A stretch of DNA of 64,000 bases. It comes from DATBVX01 sp035263105. GTDB taxonomy: Bacteria > Pseudomonadota > Gammaproteobacteria > Steroidobacterales > Steroidobacteraceae. Within the stretch, counting starts at the first letter, position 1. Every line of letters starts with the position of its first letter. The stretch spans positions 1 to 64,000 of the forward strand of contig DATFRO010000108.1 in assembly GCA_035263105.1 (NCBI GenBank), given 5' to 3'. The position numbers were made by a program, and so were the translations under genes. Under the pieces are notes generated by a model. That model searched no databases and was not told the origin of the DNA. It saw only the letters and a program-made list of their open reading frames with translations. Shown here piece after piece: positions 26,812 through 34,948 of this stretch.

Positions 26812-26920
26812 GGCTCGGATCTGGGATCTCTTTTCAGGACCGCCGTGAATCCGTCCCTGGAGGCTTCGTGGAAAACGTCCTGTTTTCCACGATCCTGAAA
26901 AGAGATCCCAGACCCGAGCC
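26812..26920. repeat. long imperfect inverted repeat with inner hairpin (REP-like element / bidirectional terminator)
   Basis: Left arm 26812-26839 and right arm 26893-26920 pair at 27 of 28 positions (single A-C mismatch at 26819/26913). The 53-base interior holds a second perfect 10-base hairpin (CGTGGAAAAC 26867-26876 with GTTTTCCACG 26882-26891). It fills the space between two convergent genes (stops at 26806 and 26950). Both arms contain CTCTTTTC/GAAAAGAG, so each strand carries a modest T-run. The left part of the interior contains TGAATCCGTCCCTGGAGGCT, a sequence style I recall from intergenic repeats of related Gammaproteobacteria; whether it recurs in this genome cannot be seen here. 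Confidence 0.85.
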
Positions 26921-26949
26921 CGAGATCGCCGGTCCCGCGACCAGGACTT

Positions 26950-27642
26950 TCAGGCGTACCGAGGGATGCACGGTGAGTCGACGCTCGTGATGTAGCGCGC
27001 GCGGATGTCGCTGAGGCGACGCAGCAGTTCGGCTTTGCCGTCGACCTCCGAGCTCTCCAGGACCTGGCGCAACACGGATTCGGTGAGTTGGTGGAGGGCG
27101 CCTTCGGCGATGGGCGCGTGGCTCAGGTGCCAGGGTTCGGGTGAGACGCCGCCGCGATCGGTGCAGTACGGCCGGAAGAATCCGAAGTGCTGCATGTTCT
27201 CGTCGAGCCACGCGTTCAGGCGCGCGAACGGGCCGTTGGGGCTGAATTCGATCGGCAGGAGCTTGACGCTGCGTGGATCGGGCAGCGCGCCGCGATCGAT
27301 CACGTCGATCTCGCTGCCCCAGTGATGGCGGCTGGCGCCCGGCATCGCCGACCACCACAGGATCGCATCGACCAGGGCGGGTTCGCTCAGCGTCCCATGA
27401 TCCAGTGCGCGGCCCGAACGATCGTAGAGCGCGCGCTTGCCGCGGTACTTGTCGTTCCAGATCCGCCGCTGATGCTCGAAATCACGAAAGCTGCTGATCG
27501 GCACGAGGTCGATGCCGGCGCTGAGCGCCGCTGCGCGCATCTCGAGAAACGGCTGGACGGTGTCGCGATGCAGGGCACAGCCCGGGTCATCGACGTCGAC
27601 GATATGAGTGCGCGCCCGGCCGGTGAGCTCCAGCTCATTCAT
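26950..27642 (-). CDS. M15-family D-alanyl-D-alanine carboxypeptidase (VanY-like)
   Basis: 230 residues. Metal-binding motif SRHHWGSEIDVID (SxHxxGxxxD, near residue 104) and the second His in EPWHLSH (near 169), with SSFRDFEHQRRIW near 50, are the VanY/M15B signature. No signal peptide is evident at the annotated start, unlike periplasmic DacB-type enzymes, so export or start choice is uncertain. It would trim the terminal D-Ala of wall peptides or dipeptides. It overlaps the upstream GFA gene by 4 bases and is last in the DsbA-like/GFA/M15 operon. Confidence 0.88.
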   Translation of the reverse strand: MNELELTGRARTHIVDVDDPGCALHRDTVQPFLEMRAAALSAGIDLVPISSFRDFEHQRRIWNDKYRGKRALYDRSGRALDHGTLSEPALVDAILWWSAMPGASRHHWGSEIDVIDRGALPDPRSVKLLPIEFSPNGPFARLNAWLDENMQHFGFFRPYCTDRGGVSPEPWHLSHAPIAEGALHQLTESVLRQVLESSEVDGKAELLRRLSDIRARYITSVDSPCIPRYA

Positions 27643-28079
27643 GCGACTTCGAGCCGCGCCGGCGTCCAGCGCTCGCGACGCCGCTGCACGCGCGTCGCCG
27701 GCGTCTCGCCCTCGTAGTTCATGGGGCTCGGCGCGCCGAACTGATCGCGGGCCTCGAGCACGTTGAGGTTGAGCACGCCCAGGTCGCCGCCGGGATCCTC
27801 CATGAACACGCCCATGTAGGTGCCGCAGCGCGCGCAGATCAGGAAATCGGAGAGCTTCAGCCCGAAGCGATAACGCACCAGCGCTTGCGGATCCGTCGCC
27901 TGAAACGTCAGCAGGCCGAGCGGGTCACTGATGCTGAGCGCGCCGTGCGTGCGGCAAAAACTGCATTGGCAGGCGCGCACCTGTAGCTGCGCCGGCTCGA
28001 GTGCGGTGGCGAATTCGACCCGCAGCGCACCGCAGTGGCACGCCCCTCTCAACCGGCGGGCAGCGCCGCGCTCGCTCAT
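27639..28079 (-). CDS. GFA family zinc-binding protein
   Basis: 146 residues from ATG 28079 (MSERGAARRLRGACHCGALRV); the longer frame to 28199 is antisense-like and overlaps the next gene. Cysteine groups CHCG (about 14), CQCSFC (about 38) and CARCG (about 82) are the zinc ligands of the GFA fold (glutathione-dependent formaldehyde-activating enzyme family). Many members are not formaldehyde-related, so only the fold is assigned. It is coupled by 4-base overlaps to both neighbours. Confidence 0.88.
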   Translation of the reverse strand: MSERGAARRLRGACHCGALRVEFATALEPAQLQVRACQCSFCRTHGALSISDPLGLLTFQATDPQALVRYRFGLKLSDFLICARCGTYMGVFMEDPGGDLGVLNLNVLEARDQFGAPSPMNYEGETPATRVQRRRERWTPARLEVA

Positions 28080-28714
28080 GCCGCGGAGACCGATCCCGAC
28101 AGGCGATCGAAGAGCTGCAGGAATACTTCCACGGGCTGGGCTCCGGAGAGCGCATAACGGCCGTCGAAGATGAAAGTCGGCACGCCCGAGATGCCCCAAT
28201 CGTGAGCCTGGGTTTCTTCCGCCAGGATGCGTTCGAGAACGGCGGGTTCATCGAAGGCCGTGGAAAGTTGCGCGCGATCGAGCCCTTGCGCGGCGCCCAG
28301 CGCCAGGAGGATGTCGCGATCGCCGATGTCGCGACCTGTTTCGAAGTAGGCGTTGAACAGCGCTTCGCTGACCGCATCCTGCCGGCCGTCTTCCGCAGCG
28401 ACGGCCAGCAGCGCGTGCGCCGCGCGCGTGTTCGGCATGCGCTGGATGAGGTCGAAGCGAAAGCCGATGCCGACGCTCACACCGACGTCGTGCAGCTGCT
28501 CCTGCAGGCGCTTGAGGCGCTCGCCACCGCCGAACTTGGCGAGCAGGTACTCCTGCCGGTCCCGTCCCCCGGGCGCGATGCCCGGATTAAGTTCGAACGC
28601 CCGCCAGTGGACGTCCAGCTGCAGGCCCGGCCGCTGCCGCCGCGCCTCCTCGAAGCGGCGCTTGCCGATGAAGCACCACGGGCAGACGCAGTCCGAATAG
28701 ATATCGACGTTCAT
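28076..28714 (-). CDS. DsbA-family oxidoreductase (FrnE-like)
   Basis: 212 residues from ATG 28714 (MNVDIYSDCVCPWCFIGKRRF). The CPWC active site at residues 11-14 and the cis-Pro segment GISGVPTFIFDGRYALSGAQ near 175 define the cytoplasmic DsbA/FrnE group, as does the absence of a signal peptide. Such proteins act as thiol oxidoreductases or 2-hydroxychromene-2-carboxylate isomerase relatives. It is first in a three-gene operon. A TACAAT -10 lies only 8 bases before the ATG, implying an almost leaderless mRNA. Frames extending to 28855 have no support. Confidence 0.9.
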   Translation of the reverse strand: MNVDIYSDCVCPWCFIGKRRFEEARRQRPGLQLDVHWRAFELNPGIAPGGRDRQEYLLAKFGGGERLKRLQEQLHDVGVSVGIGFRFDLIQRMPNTRAAHALLAVAAEDGRQDAVSEALFNAYFETGRDIGDRDILLALGAAQGLDRAQLSTAFDEPAVLERILAEETQAHDWGISGVPTFIFDGRYALSGAQPVEVFLQLFDRLSGSVSAA

Positions 28715-28722
28715 CGCGCCGC

Positions 28723-28728
28723 ATTGTA
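28723..28728 (-). promoter_or_regulatory. -10 element for the DsbA-like/GFA/M15 operon
   Basis: TACAAT on the minus strand, 8 bases before the ATG at 28714; the transcript would start 1-4 bases from the start codon. The -35 is not recognisable at normal spacing. The context TACAATGCGGCGCGATG is repeated with one change at 33387-33403. Confidence 0.45.
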
Positions 28729-28839
28729 GAAGATCCGGCCCGCACCGAGCCGCAACGCGGCCGCCGGGATGGCGGCCGCGGCGTGCCGGGCGCACCGGCG
28801 GGAACGCTGAAACTCTTAGGAATAACCGCCACTTGCGAG

Positions 28840-28845
28840 TATGAT
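28840..28845 (+). promoter_or_regulatory. possible -10 element for the GGDEF-EAL gene
   Basis: TATGAT (5/6) with TTAGGA (3/6) 18 bases upstream at 28816-28821. Initiation near 28852 would leave a leader of about 100 bases to GTG 28951 and would exclude the longer reading frame from 28783. Confidence 0.35.
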
Positions 28846-28950
28846 GCGGAGCCATACCGAATAAGAAGGGCTACTGGGGAAAAAGCCCGGCACATTTGCA
28901 AGCCCGCCCCGGCCACAAACCGACGGGCACTGACGCAGGCCATCCAGGAA

Positions 28951-31410
28951 GTGACTGCACGGAGTCTCAAGACGAAGTACGCCCTGACCGCGCTGGGCAT
29001 CGGTGCGGTCGTCGCGTTGCTGCTCGTCGGGGTGCTGTTCTGGCAGTACAAGTTCGACGCGACGCGGCTCAATGGGCTGGCCTACGATTCCGTCGAGCAA
29101 CGGCTGCTCAACGAGCTGGACCTGCGCGGCAAGGCGATGGTGGACGCGCGCGTGCGCGAGCTCGCGCCGCTGATGGCGCAGGTCGATCGCTGGCCCGATG
29201 CTCACGCCGTCGCCAACGAGATCCTCGACTCGCGCGATGTGGCTGCCGTTGAGCTGAAGGACCAGGGCGGTACCCAGCTCTTCACCGCGCACAACCGCGA
29301 CACGGCGCATCCCGCCGAAACGATTCAGCGGCCGATACAGATTCCTCCCGCGCAAGGAGCGGAGGGCCCGGCGAAGTCCGTGGGCTCGCTCTCGGTGACC
29401 CTGTCGCGCGACAGCGTGGACGCAGCACTCACGCAGCTGCAGAAGGACGTCGACGCTTCGCAGCAACGCCACCTCGCCAACCTGCTGAAGCTGCTGGCCA
29501 TCGCCTGCACGGTGCTGATCGGCACGGGCTTCGTCGGCGCGTGGTTCCTCGCACGCCGCATCGAGCGGCCGATCACCGCGCTCATCAAGAGCGCAGATCG
29601 CATCGGGCAGGGCGATTACACGCGGCCCTTCAGCGTCGCGCGCGCCGACGAGATCGGCGAACTGCAGCAGGCGCTCGAACGCATGCGCGTGAAGCTGCGC
29701 CAGACGACCATCACCAAGAACTATCTCAACATCGTTCTCAACAGCATGAACGATGCGGTGCTGGTCACCTCGCCCGACGGGACCATCAAGGGCGCGAACG
29801 ATGCCGCGCGCAAGCTCCTCGGTTACAACGAGGAGGACCTGATCGGCAAGTCGATCCAGTTCGTGATTGCCGAGGCCGAGCGCGGCACGTTCGCGCTCGA
29901 CCAGGCGGCGCAGGCACAGGACACGCGCGAGACCGTGGTCCTGACGCGCAATGGCCAGACCATCCCGGTGTCCTTCTCGAGCTCGCAGATCACGACCGAG
30001 GATCCGCAGTTCCAGGGCAACATCTTCGTGGCGCGCAACATCACCGAGCGCAAGCGCGCCGAGCGCCGGATCCGTTACCTCGCGCGCTACGACACGCTCA
30101 CCAAGATCCCCAACCGCATGCAGTTCCAGCACCTGCTGCAGCAGGCGCTGGCGCGCGCCGCGCGCGCCGGCACGAGCGTGGCGCTGCTGTACCTCGACAT
30201 GGATCACTTCAAGGAAGTGAACGACACTTTCGGCCACTCCGCCGGCGATCGCACGCTCGAGATCCTCACCGAGCGCCTGATGCGGACCCTGCCGAAGGAG
30301 ACCATGCTCGGACGCCTCGCGGGCGATGAGTTCGCGATCTTCATCGAGAACCTGCCGCGCGACACCGACAACCGCGGCCCGCTGTCGAGCCAGGCGCGCA
30401 TCATCCTCGACGAGATCAGCAAGGCCTTCTACCTGCAGCAGCAGGAGGTGTTCCTCACCGCGAGCATCGGCATCGCCTTCTGTCCCGAGGATGCGGAGAA
30501 CGTCATCGACCTGATCCGCAACGCGGATGCGGCGATGTACTACTCGAAGCAGAACGGCGGCAACTCGTTCGCCTTCTACTCGCGCGAGATGAATGCGGCG
30601 GCGGTCGAGCGGCTGATGCTCAAGAGCAAGCTGCGCCGCGCGCTGGAGCGTGAAGAGCTGGTGATCCTCTACCAGCCGAAGGTCGACCTGCGTAACGGGC
30701 ACATCGTGGGCGCGGAAGCACTGCTGCGCTGGCGCCTGCCGGGGCACGGCGACATCCCGCCCGCGCAGTTCATTCCGCTGGCCGAGGAGACCAACCTGAT
30801 CCTCGAGATCGGCGAGTGGGTGCTGAACCGCGTCTGCGCCGACTACCAGCAGTGGCAGAAGAGCGTCACCGACCCCGGACGCGTGGCGATGAACCTGTCG
30901 CTCAAGCAGCTGCGCCAGGCGAGCTTCCTGATGCGCTTCAAGTCGGTGTTCAAGAAACACGGCGTGTCACCGACCTTCTTCGAGCTCGAGATCACCGAGA
31001 CCACGCTGATGGCGGACGCCAAGCGCACGGTCAAGCTCCTCGATGAGCTCTATGCGATGGGACTGCACCTGTCGATCGACGACTTCGGCACGGGTTACTC
31101 CTCGCTGAGCGCCCTGCAACAGTTCCCGATCAGCACGCTGAAGATCGACCAGTCGTTCGTGCGCGACGCCGCCACCGATGCCGACCAGGCGACCATCGTA
31201 CGCACCATCATCGACATGGGACGGAGCCTCGGCATGGAAGTTGTCGCCGAAGGCGTGGAATCCGAGGACCAGCTCGCGTTCCTGCGCGGCCGCGACTGCC
31301 ATTTCGCGCAGGGACGGCTGTTCGGCGATGCGGTGAGCTCCGAGGAGTTCCTCTCGCTCCTGGTCGCGCAGCAGGCGGGCAGCAGCAACATCGTGCGGCT
31401 CTTTGCCTGA
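28951..31410 (+). CDS. membrane GGDEF-EAL c-di-GMP enzyme (CHASE-like/HAMP/PAS)
   Basis: 819 residues if started at GTG 28951 (preceded by AGGA, close spacing); an upstream GTG at 28783 would add 56 residues of unlikely composition. Order: membrane helix (about 13-32), periplasmic sensor domain of about 140 residues, second helix (about 180-200), HAMP, PAS (about 265-375), GGDEF domain with AGDEF at 457-461 (an active-site variant compatible with activity) and EAL domain with EALLRW at Glu589. Downstream EAL residues are intact (NLSLKQL, ELEITETTL, IDDFGTGYSSL, LKIDQSFV, EGVES, QGRLF). It can thus in principle both make and degrade cyclic di-GMP at the inner membrane. A c-di-GMP riboswitch lies 10 kb away. 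Confidence 0.92.
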   Translation: MTARSLKTKYALTALGIGAVVALLLVGVLFWQYKFDATRLNGLAYDSVEQRLLNELDLRGKAMVDARVRELAPLMAQVDRWPDAHAVANEILDSRDVAAVELKDQGGTQLFTAHNRDTAHPAETIQRPIQIPPAQGAEGPAKSVGSLSVTLSRDSVDAALTQLQKDVDASQQRHLANLLKLLAIACTVLIGTGFVGAWFLARRIERPITALIKSADRIGQGDYTRPFSVARADEIGELQQALERMRVKLRQTTITKNYLNIVLNSMNDAVLVTSPDGTIKGANDAARKLLGYNEEDLIGKSIQFVIAEAERGTFALDQAAQAQDTRETVVLTRNGQTIPVSFSSSQITTEDPQFQGNIFVARNITERKRAERRIRYLARYDTLTKIPNRMQFQHLLQQALARAARAGTSVALLYLDMDHFKEVNDTFGHSAGDRTLEILTERLMRTLPKETMLGRLAGDEFAIFIENLPRDTDNRGPLSSQARIILDEISKAFYLQQQEVFLTASIGIAFCPEDAENVIDLIRNADAAMYYSKQNGGNSFAFYSREMNAAAVERLMLKSKLRRALEREELVILYQPKVDLRNGHIVGAEALLRWRLPGHGDIPPAQFIPLAEETNLILEIGEWVLNRVCADYQQWQKSVTDPGRVAMNLSLKQLRQASFLMRFKSVFKKHGVSPTFFELEITETTLMADAKRTVKLLDELYAMGLHLSIDDFGTGYSSLSALQQFPISTLKIDQSFVRDAATDADQATIVRTIIDMGRSLGMEVVAEGVESEDQLAFLRGRDCHFAQGRLFGDAVSSEEFLSLLVAQQAGSSNIVRLFA

Positions 31411-31470
31411 GGCCGCAAAGACCGTAAAGTCGCGCTCCGATCCGCCGCGGCATCCCGTTCCCGGTTTCTC

Positions 31471-33378
31471 ATGCTCAACTTCCAGAACCTGCAGCTCAGG
31501 CGCGGTACGCGCGTGCTGCTGGAAAACGCCAGCTGCACGCTGTTTCGCGGCGAGAAGATCGGCGTCATCGGCGCCAACGGCAGCGGCAAGTCGAGCCTGT
31601 TCGCGCTGATACGCGGCGAGTTGCAGCCTGAGGCCGGCGAGTTTTCGCGGCCCGCCGACCTGAGGATGGCCTGGGTCGCGCAGGAGGTGCCGGCACTCGA
31701 AACCTCTGCGCTCGACTACGTCGTCGACGGCGACACCGAATTGCGCGAGGTCGAGCGCCGCGTGCAAGCCGCGGATGCCGCTCACGACGGCACGCAACTC
31801 GCGGTGCTGCACGCACGCTACGAGGCGCTCGGCGGTTATTCCGCGCGCGCCCGCGCCGCGCAGCTGCTCGACGGAATCGGTTTCGCCCCTTCCGACCTCG
31901 AACGCAGCGTCGCCAGCTTCTCCGGCGGCTGGCGCATGCGCCTGAGCCTGGCGCAGGCGCTGATGTCTCCGTCCGACCTGCTGCTGCTCGACGAGCCCAC
32001 CAATCACCTTGACCTCGACGCGATCATCTGGCTCGAAGGGTGGCTGCGCGAGTATCGCGGCACGCTCCTGGTGATCGCGCACGACCGCGAGTTTCTCGAT
32101 CGCGTGGTCTCACGCATCCTGCACCTGGAGGCGCGCAACGCGCAGGCGTATGCCGGCAACTATTCGTCCTTCGAGGTGCAGCGCGCCGCCAACCTCGCCC
32201 TGCAGCAGTCGATGTTCGAGCGCCAGCAGCGCGAGATCCGCCATGCGATGCAGTTCGTGGAGCGCTTTCGCGCCAAGGCCAGCAAGGCGCGCCAGGCGCA
32301 GAGCCGGCTCAAGATGCTCGAGCGCATGCCGCGCATCGCGCCAGCCCATGTCGATGCGCCGTTCGAGTTCGCCTTCCCGCAACCGCCGAAGCTTCCCAGG
32401 CCGTTGCTCACGCTGGAGGAGCAGTCCGCCGGTTACGCCGGCAGGCAGGTGCTGGCGAACGTCAACCTGGTGCTGTCGCCCGGCGATCGGGTGGCGATCC
32501 TCGGCCGCAACGGCGCCGGCAAGTCGACGTTGATGAAGCTGCTCGCCGGCAGCATCGAGGCGAGCGACGGGCGGCGGTTCGAAGCGGCGGACCTCTGCCT
32601 CGGCTACTTCGCGCAGCATCAGCTCGAACAGCTCGACGATGCGATGAGTCCGATCGAGCACCTGGCGCGACACGGGGGCGCACGGATGGCCGCGGCGCCC
32701 GAGCAGGAGCTGCGCGATCACCTCGGTACCTTCGGATTTCGCGGCGATCGGGTCTTCGAGCCGCTCGCCCCGTTCTCGGGCGGCGAGCGCGCGCGGCTGG
32801 TGCTCGCAACGCTGGTCGCCGCGCGACCGAACCTGCTGCTGCTCGATGAGCCGACCAATCACCTGGATCTCGAGATGCGGCACGCACTCGGCATGGCCCT
32901 GCAGGATTACGCCGGCGCACTCGTGGTGGTATCGCACGACCGCCATCTCATCCGCAGCATCGCGGATGACCTGTGGATGGTGGCGGACGGCCGGGTCGGC
33001 GTGTTCGACGGCGATCTCGACGACTATGCGCGGCTGCTGACCGAATCACGCGCCGCCAGCACGGAGCTCGCGCGCTCCGGCCCGAGCGCCGCGGAGCAGC
33101 GCCGTGCGCAGAAGCGCGCCGAAGCCGAGCAGCGCAATCGGCTGAGTCCGCTGCGTGCCGAGGTGCGGGCGCTGGAACAGGAGATTGCGCGCCTCGACCT
33201 CGAGAAAGCCGCGCTCGAGCGCACGCTCACCGATCCGGCGACCTATGACGCCGCTGCGCGGCAGACGCTCGCCGAGACTCTCGAACGGCAACGTGCGATT
33301 CGCGAGCGGCTGAGTGCGCTCGAAGCGCGCTGGCTGGAAGTCAGCGAGACGCTGCAGAGCGCCGAGCGCGCAAGCTGA
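31471..33378 (+). CDS. yheS: ABC-F family ATPase (YheS-like)
   Basis: 635 residues with two ABC domains and no membrane segments. First Walker A GANGSGKSS (about 34), signature SFSGGWRMRLSLAQAL and Walker B LLLLDEPTNHLDLD; second Walker A GRNGAGKST (about 345), signature FSGGERARLVLA and LLLDEPTNHLDLE. The inter-domain linker is the charged helical 'FVERFRAKASKARQAQSRLK' typical of YheS, and the C-terminus is a coiled coil (about 545-630). ABC-F proteins bind the ribosomal E site and ease translation; they are not transporters. The length matches E. coli YheS (637). Confidence 0.93.
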   Translation: MLNFQNLQLRRGTRVLLENASCTLFRGEKIGVIGANGSGKSSLFALIRGELQPEAGEFSRPADLRMAWVAQEVPALETSALDYVVDGDTELREVERRVQAADAAHDGTQLAVLHARYEALGGYSARARAAQLLDGIGFAPSDLERSVASFSGGWRMRLSLAQALMSPSDLLLLDEPTNHLDLDAIIWLEGWLREYRGTLLVIAHDREFLDRVVSRILHLEARNAQAYAGNYSSFEVQRAANLALQQSMFERQQREIRHAMQFVERFRAKASKARQAQSRLKMLERMPRIAPAHVDAPFEFAFPQPPKLPRPLLTLEEQSAGYAGRQVLANVNLVLSPGDRVAILGRNGAGKSTLMKLLAGSIEASDGRRFEAADLCLGYFAQHQLEQLDDAMSPIEHLARHGGARMAAAPEQELRDHLGTFGFRGDRVFEPLAPFSGGERARLVLATLVAARPNLLLLDEPTNHLDLEMRHALGMALQDYAGALVVVSHDRHLIRSIADDLWMVADGRVGVFDGDLDDYARLLTESRAASTELARSGPSAAEQRRAQKRAEAEQRNRLSPLRAEVRALEQEIARLDLEKAALERTLTDPATYDAAARQTLAETLERQRAIRERLSALEARWLEVSETLQSAERAS

Positions 33379-33386
33379 GCCAAGCT

Positions 33387-33392
33387 TACAAT
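33387..33392 (+). promoter_or_regulatory. -10 element for the phospholipase D-like gene
   Basis: TACAAT, 8 bases before ATG 33401, with the same sequence around it (TACAATGCGGCCCGATG) as at 28712-28728 minus. A transcript from here would be almost leaderless. The -35 region shows no good match. Confidence 0.45.
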
Positions 33393-33400
33393 GCGGCCCG

Positions 33401-34948
33401 ATGTCCGCGGCGCCCCGATCTGAACCGCCACTTCCCAGTCATCACGACACGACCGTCCTTCGTCCCCGCCGCTTGCGCAAGCGGCGTTGGTTGCTGCTGG
33501 CGTTGCTGCTGACCTGGGCGGGCACGGCGCTCTGGCACGTCCTCAAACCCATGCCGCCGGGAACCAACCTGGCGAGTGACTGGGTCGACACTCCGATGGC
33601 GGATGTGCGCTGGCTCGCTGATACGACGGTGACCGACGGCCAGGGCCGGCTCGTCATCCGGCAGCACGTTTTCGACGAAGTGCTCGGCATGATTGCGGCG
33701 GCGAAACAGTTCGTCGTGCTCGACTTCCATCTCTTCAACGACTGGCCCGACGCCGGCGATACGGGCGCGGAGCATCACGCGCATCGCAAGCTGAGCGAAG
33801 AGCTCCTGCGACAACTCATTACGCGCCGCAAGGCGGTGCCCGATCTCAAGGTTGTGCTCATCACCGATCCGGTCAACGACCTCTATGGCGCATGGCCGTC
33901 GCCGCAGCTCGCTGAGTTGCGCGGCGCGGGCATCGACGTCGTGATCACCGACCTCGATCGCCTGCGCGATCCGGACCCGGTGTATTCCGCTCTCTGGCGC
34001 CCGCTCGGCGCCTGGTCGACCGACAGCACCGGCGACAGCGGCACGCTCCCCAATCCGCTCGACGTCGGTCCTGAGACGGTGAGCTTCCCGATGTGGCTGC
34101 GCATGCTCAACTTCAAGGCCAACCATCGCAAGGCACTCATCACCGATGACGGGCGCGGTGGGATGGTGGCGCTCATCACTTCCGCGGACGCCAACGACGG
34201 CGGCAGCGCGCATTCCAATGTGGGACTGCGCTTTGCCGGCCCGCTGGCACGCGTGGCGCTTTCCAGCGAACTCGAGATCGCGCGCTTTTCGGGGTGGTCG
34301 TCGAACTGGCAACCGCCCGAGGTTGCGACGGCGCAGAAGGACCTGGCCACGGTGCGGCTGCGCTACTTGTCCGAAGGCGCGATCGAGCGCGACCTGCTGG
34401 CCGCGATCGACACCGCGCAATCCGGCGAGTCGATTTCGATCGCGGCGCTCTACCTGAGCGACCGCGATGTCATCGAGGCATTGCGCGAGGCGGCGGCGCG
34501 CGACGTGCGCGTGCGGCTGATCCTCGATCCCAACGGAGCCATGTACGGACGCTTGCACGATGGCGTGCCCAATCGTCCGGCCGCGGCGGAGCTGGTGCGC
34601 CGGAGCGACGGGCGCATCGAGTGCCGCTGGTATCGCACCCACGGGGAACAATTTCACGCGGCGCTGGTGATGGTGCGCAGGGCCGAGTCGTTGTGGGCGC
34701 TGCTCGGGTCAGCGGACCTCACGCGCCGGCACCTGGACAACTTCGATCTGAATGCCGATGTGGCGCTGGAGACGGACCTGGACACGCCCCTCGCGCAGGA
34801 GCTCGTCAATTACTTCGAGACGCTGTGGCAGAACGATCCGGTGGCGCTGCGCGAGTACACGACCGACTTCCAGACCTACGAGGACCAGTCCTTTCCGCGC
34901 TATTGGCGCTATCGGCTGATGGAAGCCGCCGGGCTCGGCGCCTTCTGA
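33401..34948 (+). CDS. phospholipase D-like membrane protein with one intact HKD motif
   Basis: 515 residues from ATG 33401 (MSAAPRSEPPLPSHH). A single N-terminal membrane helix (about 26-46, RRWLLLALLLTWAGTALW) anchors it. Two PLD domains follow: the first has a perfect HxKx4D (NHRKALITD, His242/Lys244/Asp249) and GGSAHSN; in the second, the equivalent stretch is QFHAALVMVRRAES (His419 but Ala for Lys) followed by a normal GSADLTRRHLDN. The PLD mechanism normally needs both His/Lys pairs, so activity may depend on a dimer, may be altered or lost. Cardiolipin synthase-like work on membrane lipids is the family expectation. Its 3' end overlaps the convergent nuclease gene by 40 bases. Confidence 0.88.
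   Translation: MSAAPRSEPPLPSHHDTTVLRPRRLRKRRWLLLALLLTWAGTALWHVLKPMPPGTNLASDWVDTPMADVRWLADTTVTDGQGRLVIRQHVFDEVLGMIAAAKQFVVLDFHLFNDWPDAGDTGAEHHAHRKLSEELLRQLITRRKAVPDLKVVLITDPVNDLYGAWPSPQLAELRGAGIDVVITDLDRLRDPDPVYSALWRPLGAWSTDSTGDSGTLPNPLDVGPETVSFPMWLRMLNFKANHRKALITDDGRGGMVALITSADANDGGSAHSNVGLRFAGPLARVALSSELEIARFSGWSSNWQPPEVATAQKDLATVRLRYLSEGAIERDLLAAIDTAQSGESISIAALYLSDRDVIEALREAAARDVRVRLILDPNGAMYGRLHDGVPNRPAAAELVRRSDGRIECRWYRTHGEQFHAALVMVRRAESLWALLGSADLTRRHLDNFDLNADVALETDLDTPLAQELVNYFETLWQNDPVALREYTTDFQTYEDQSFPRYWRYRLMEAAGLGAF

Noticed and set aside
28783..28950. Longer start (GTG 28783) for the GGDEF-EAL protein
   Set aside because: Crosses a probable promoter -10 at 28840 and adds 56 residues that do not resemble a sensor N-terminus.
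28861..28950. Possible second riboswitch in the leader of the GGDEF-EAL gene
   Set aside because: It contains GGC/GCC-rich stretches, but none of the GEMM core (GGGCAAA, GAAA loop, GACGCAAAGCC) or other class I could recognise.
28816..30960. 714-codon minus-strand frame opposite the GGDEF-EAL gene
   Set aside because: Mirror of the real gene; composition rich in Leu/Val/Arg/His/Gln with no motifs.
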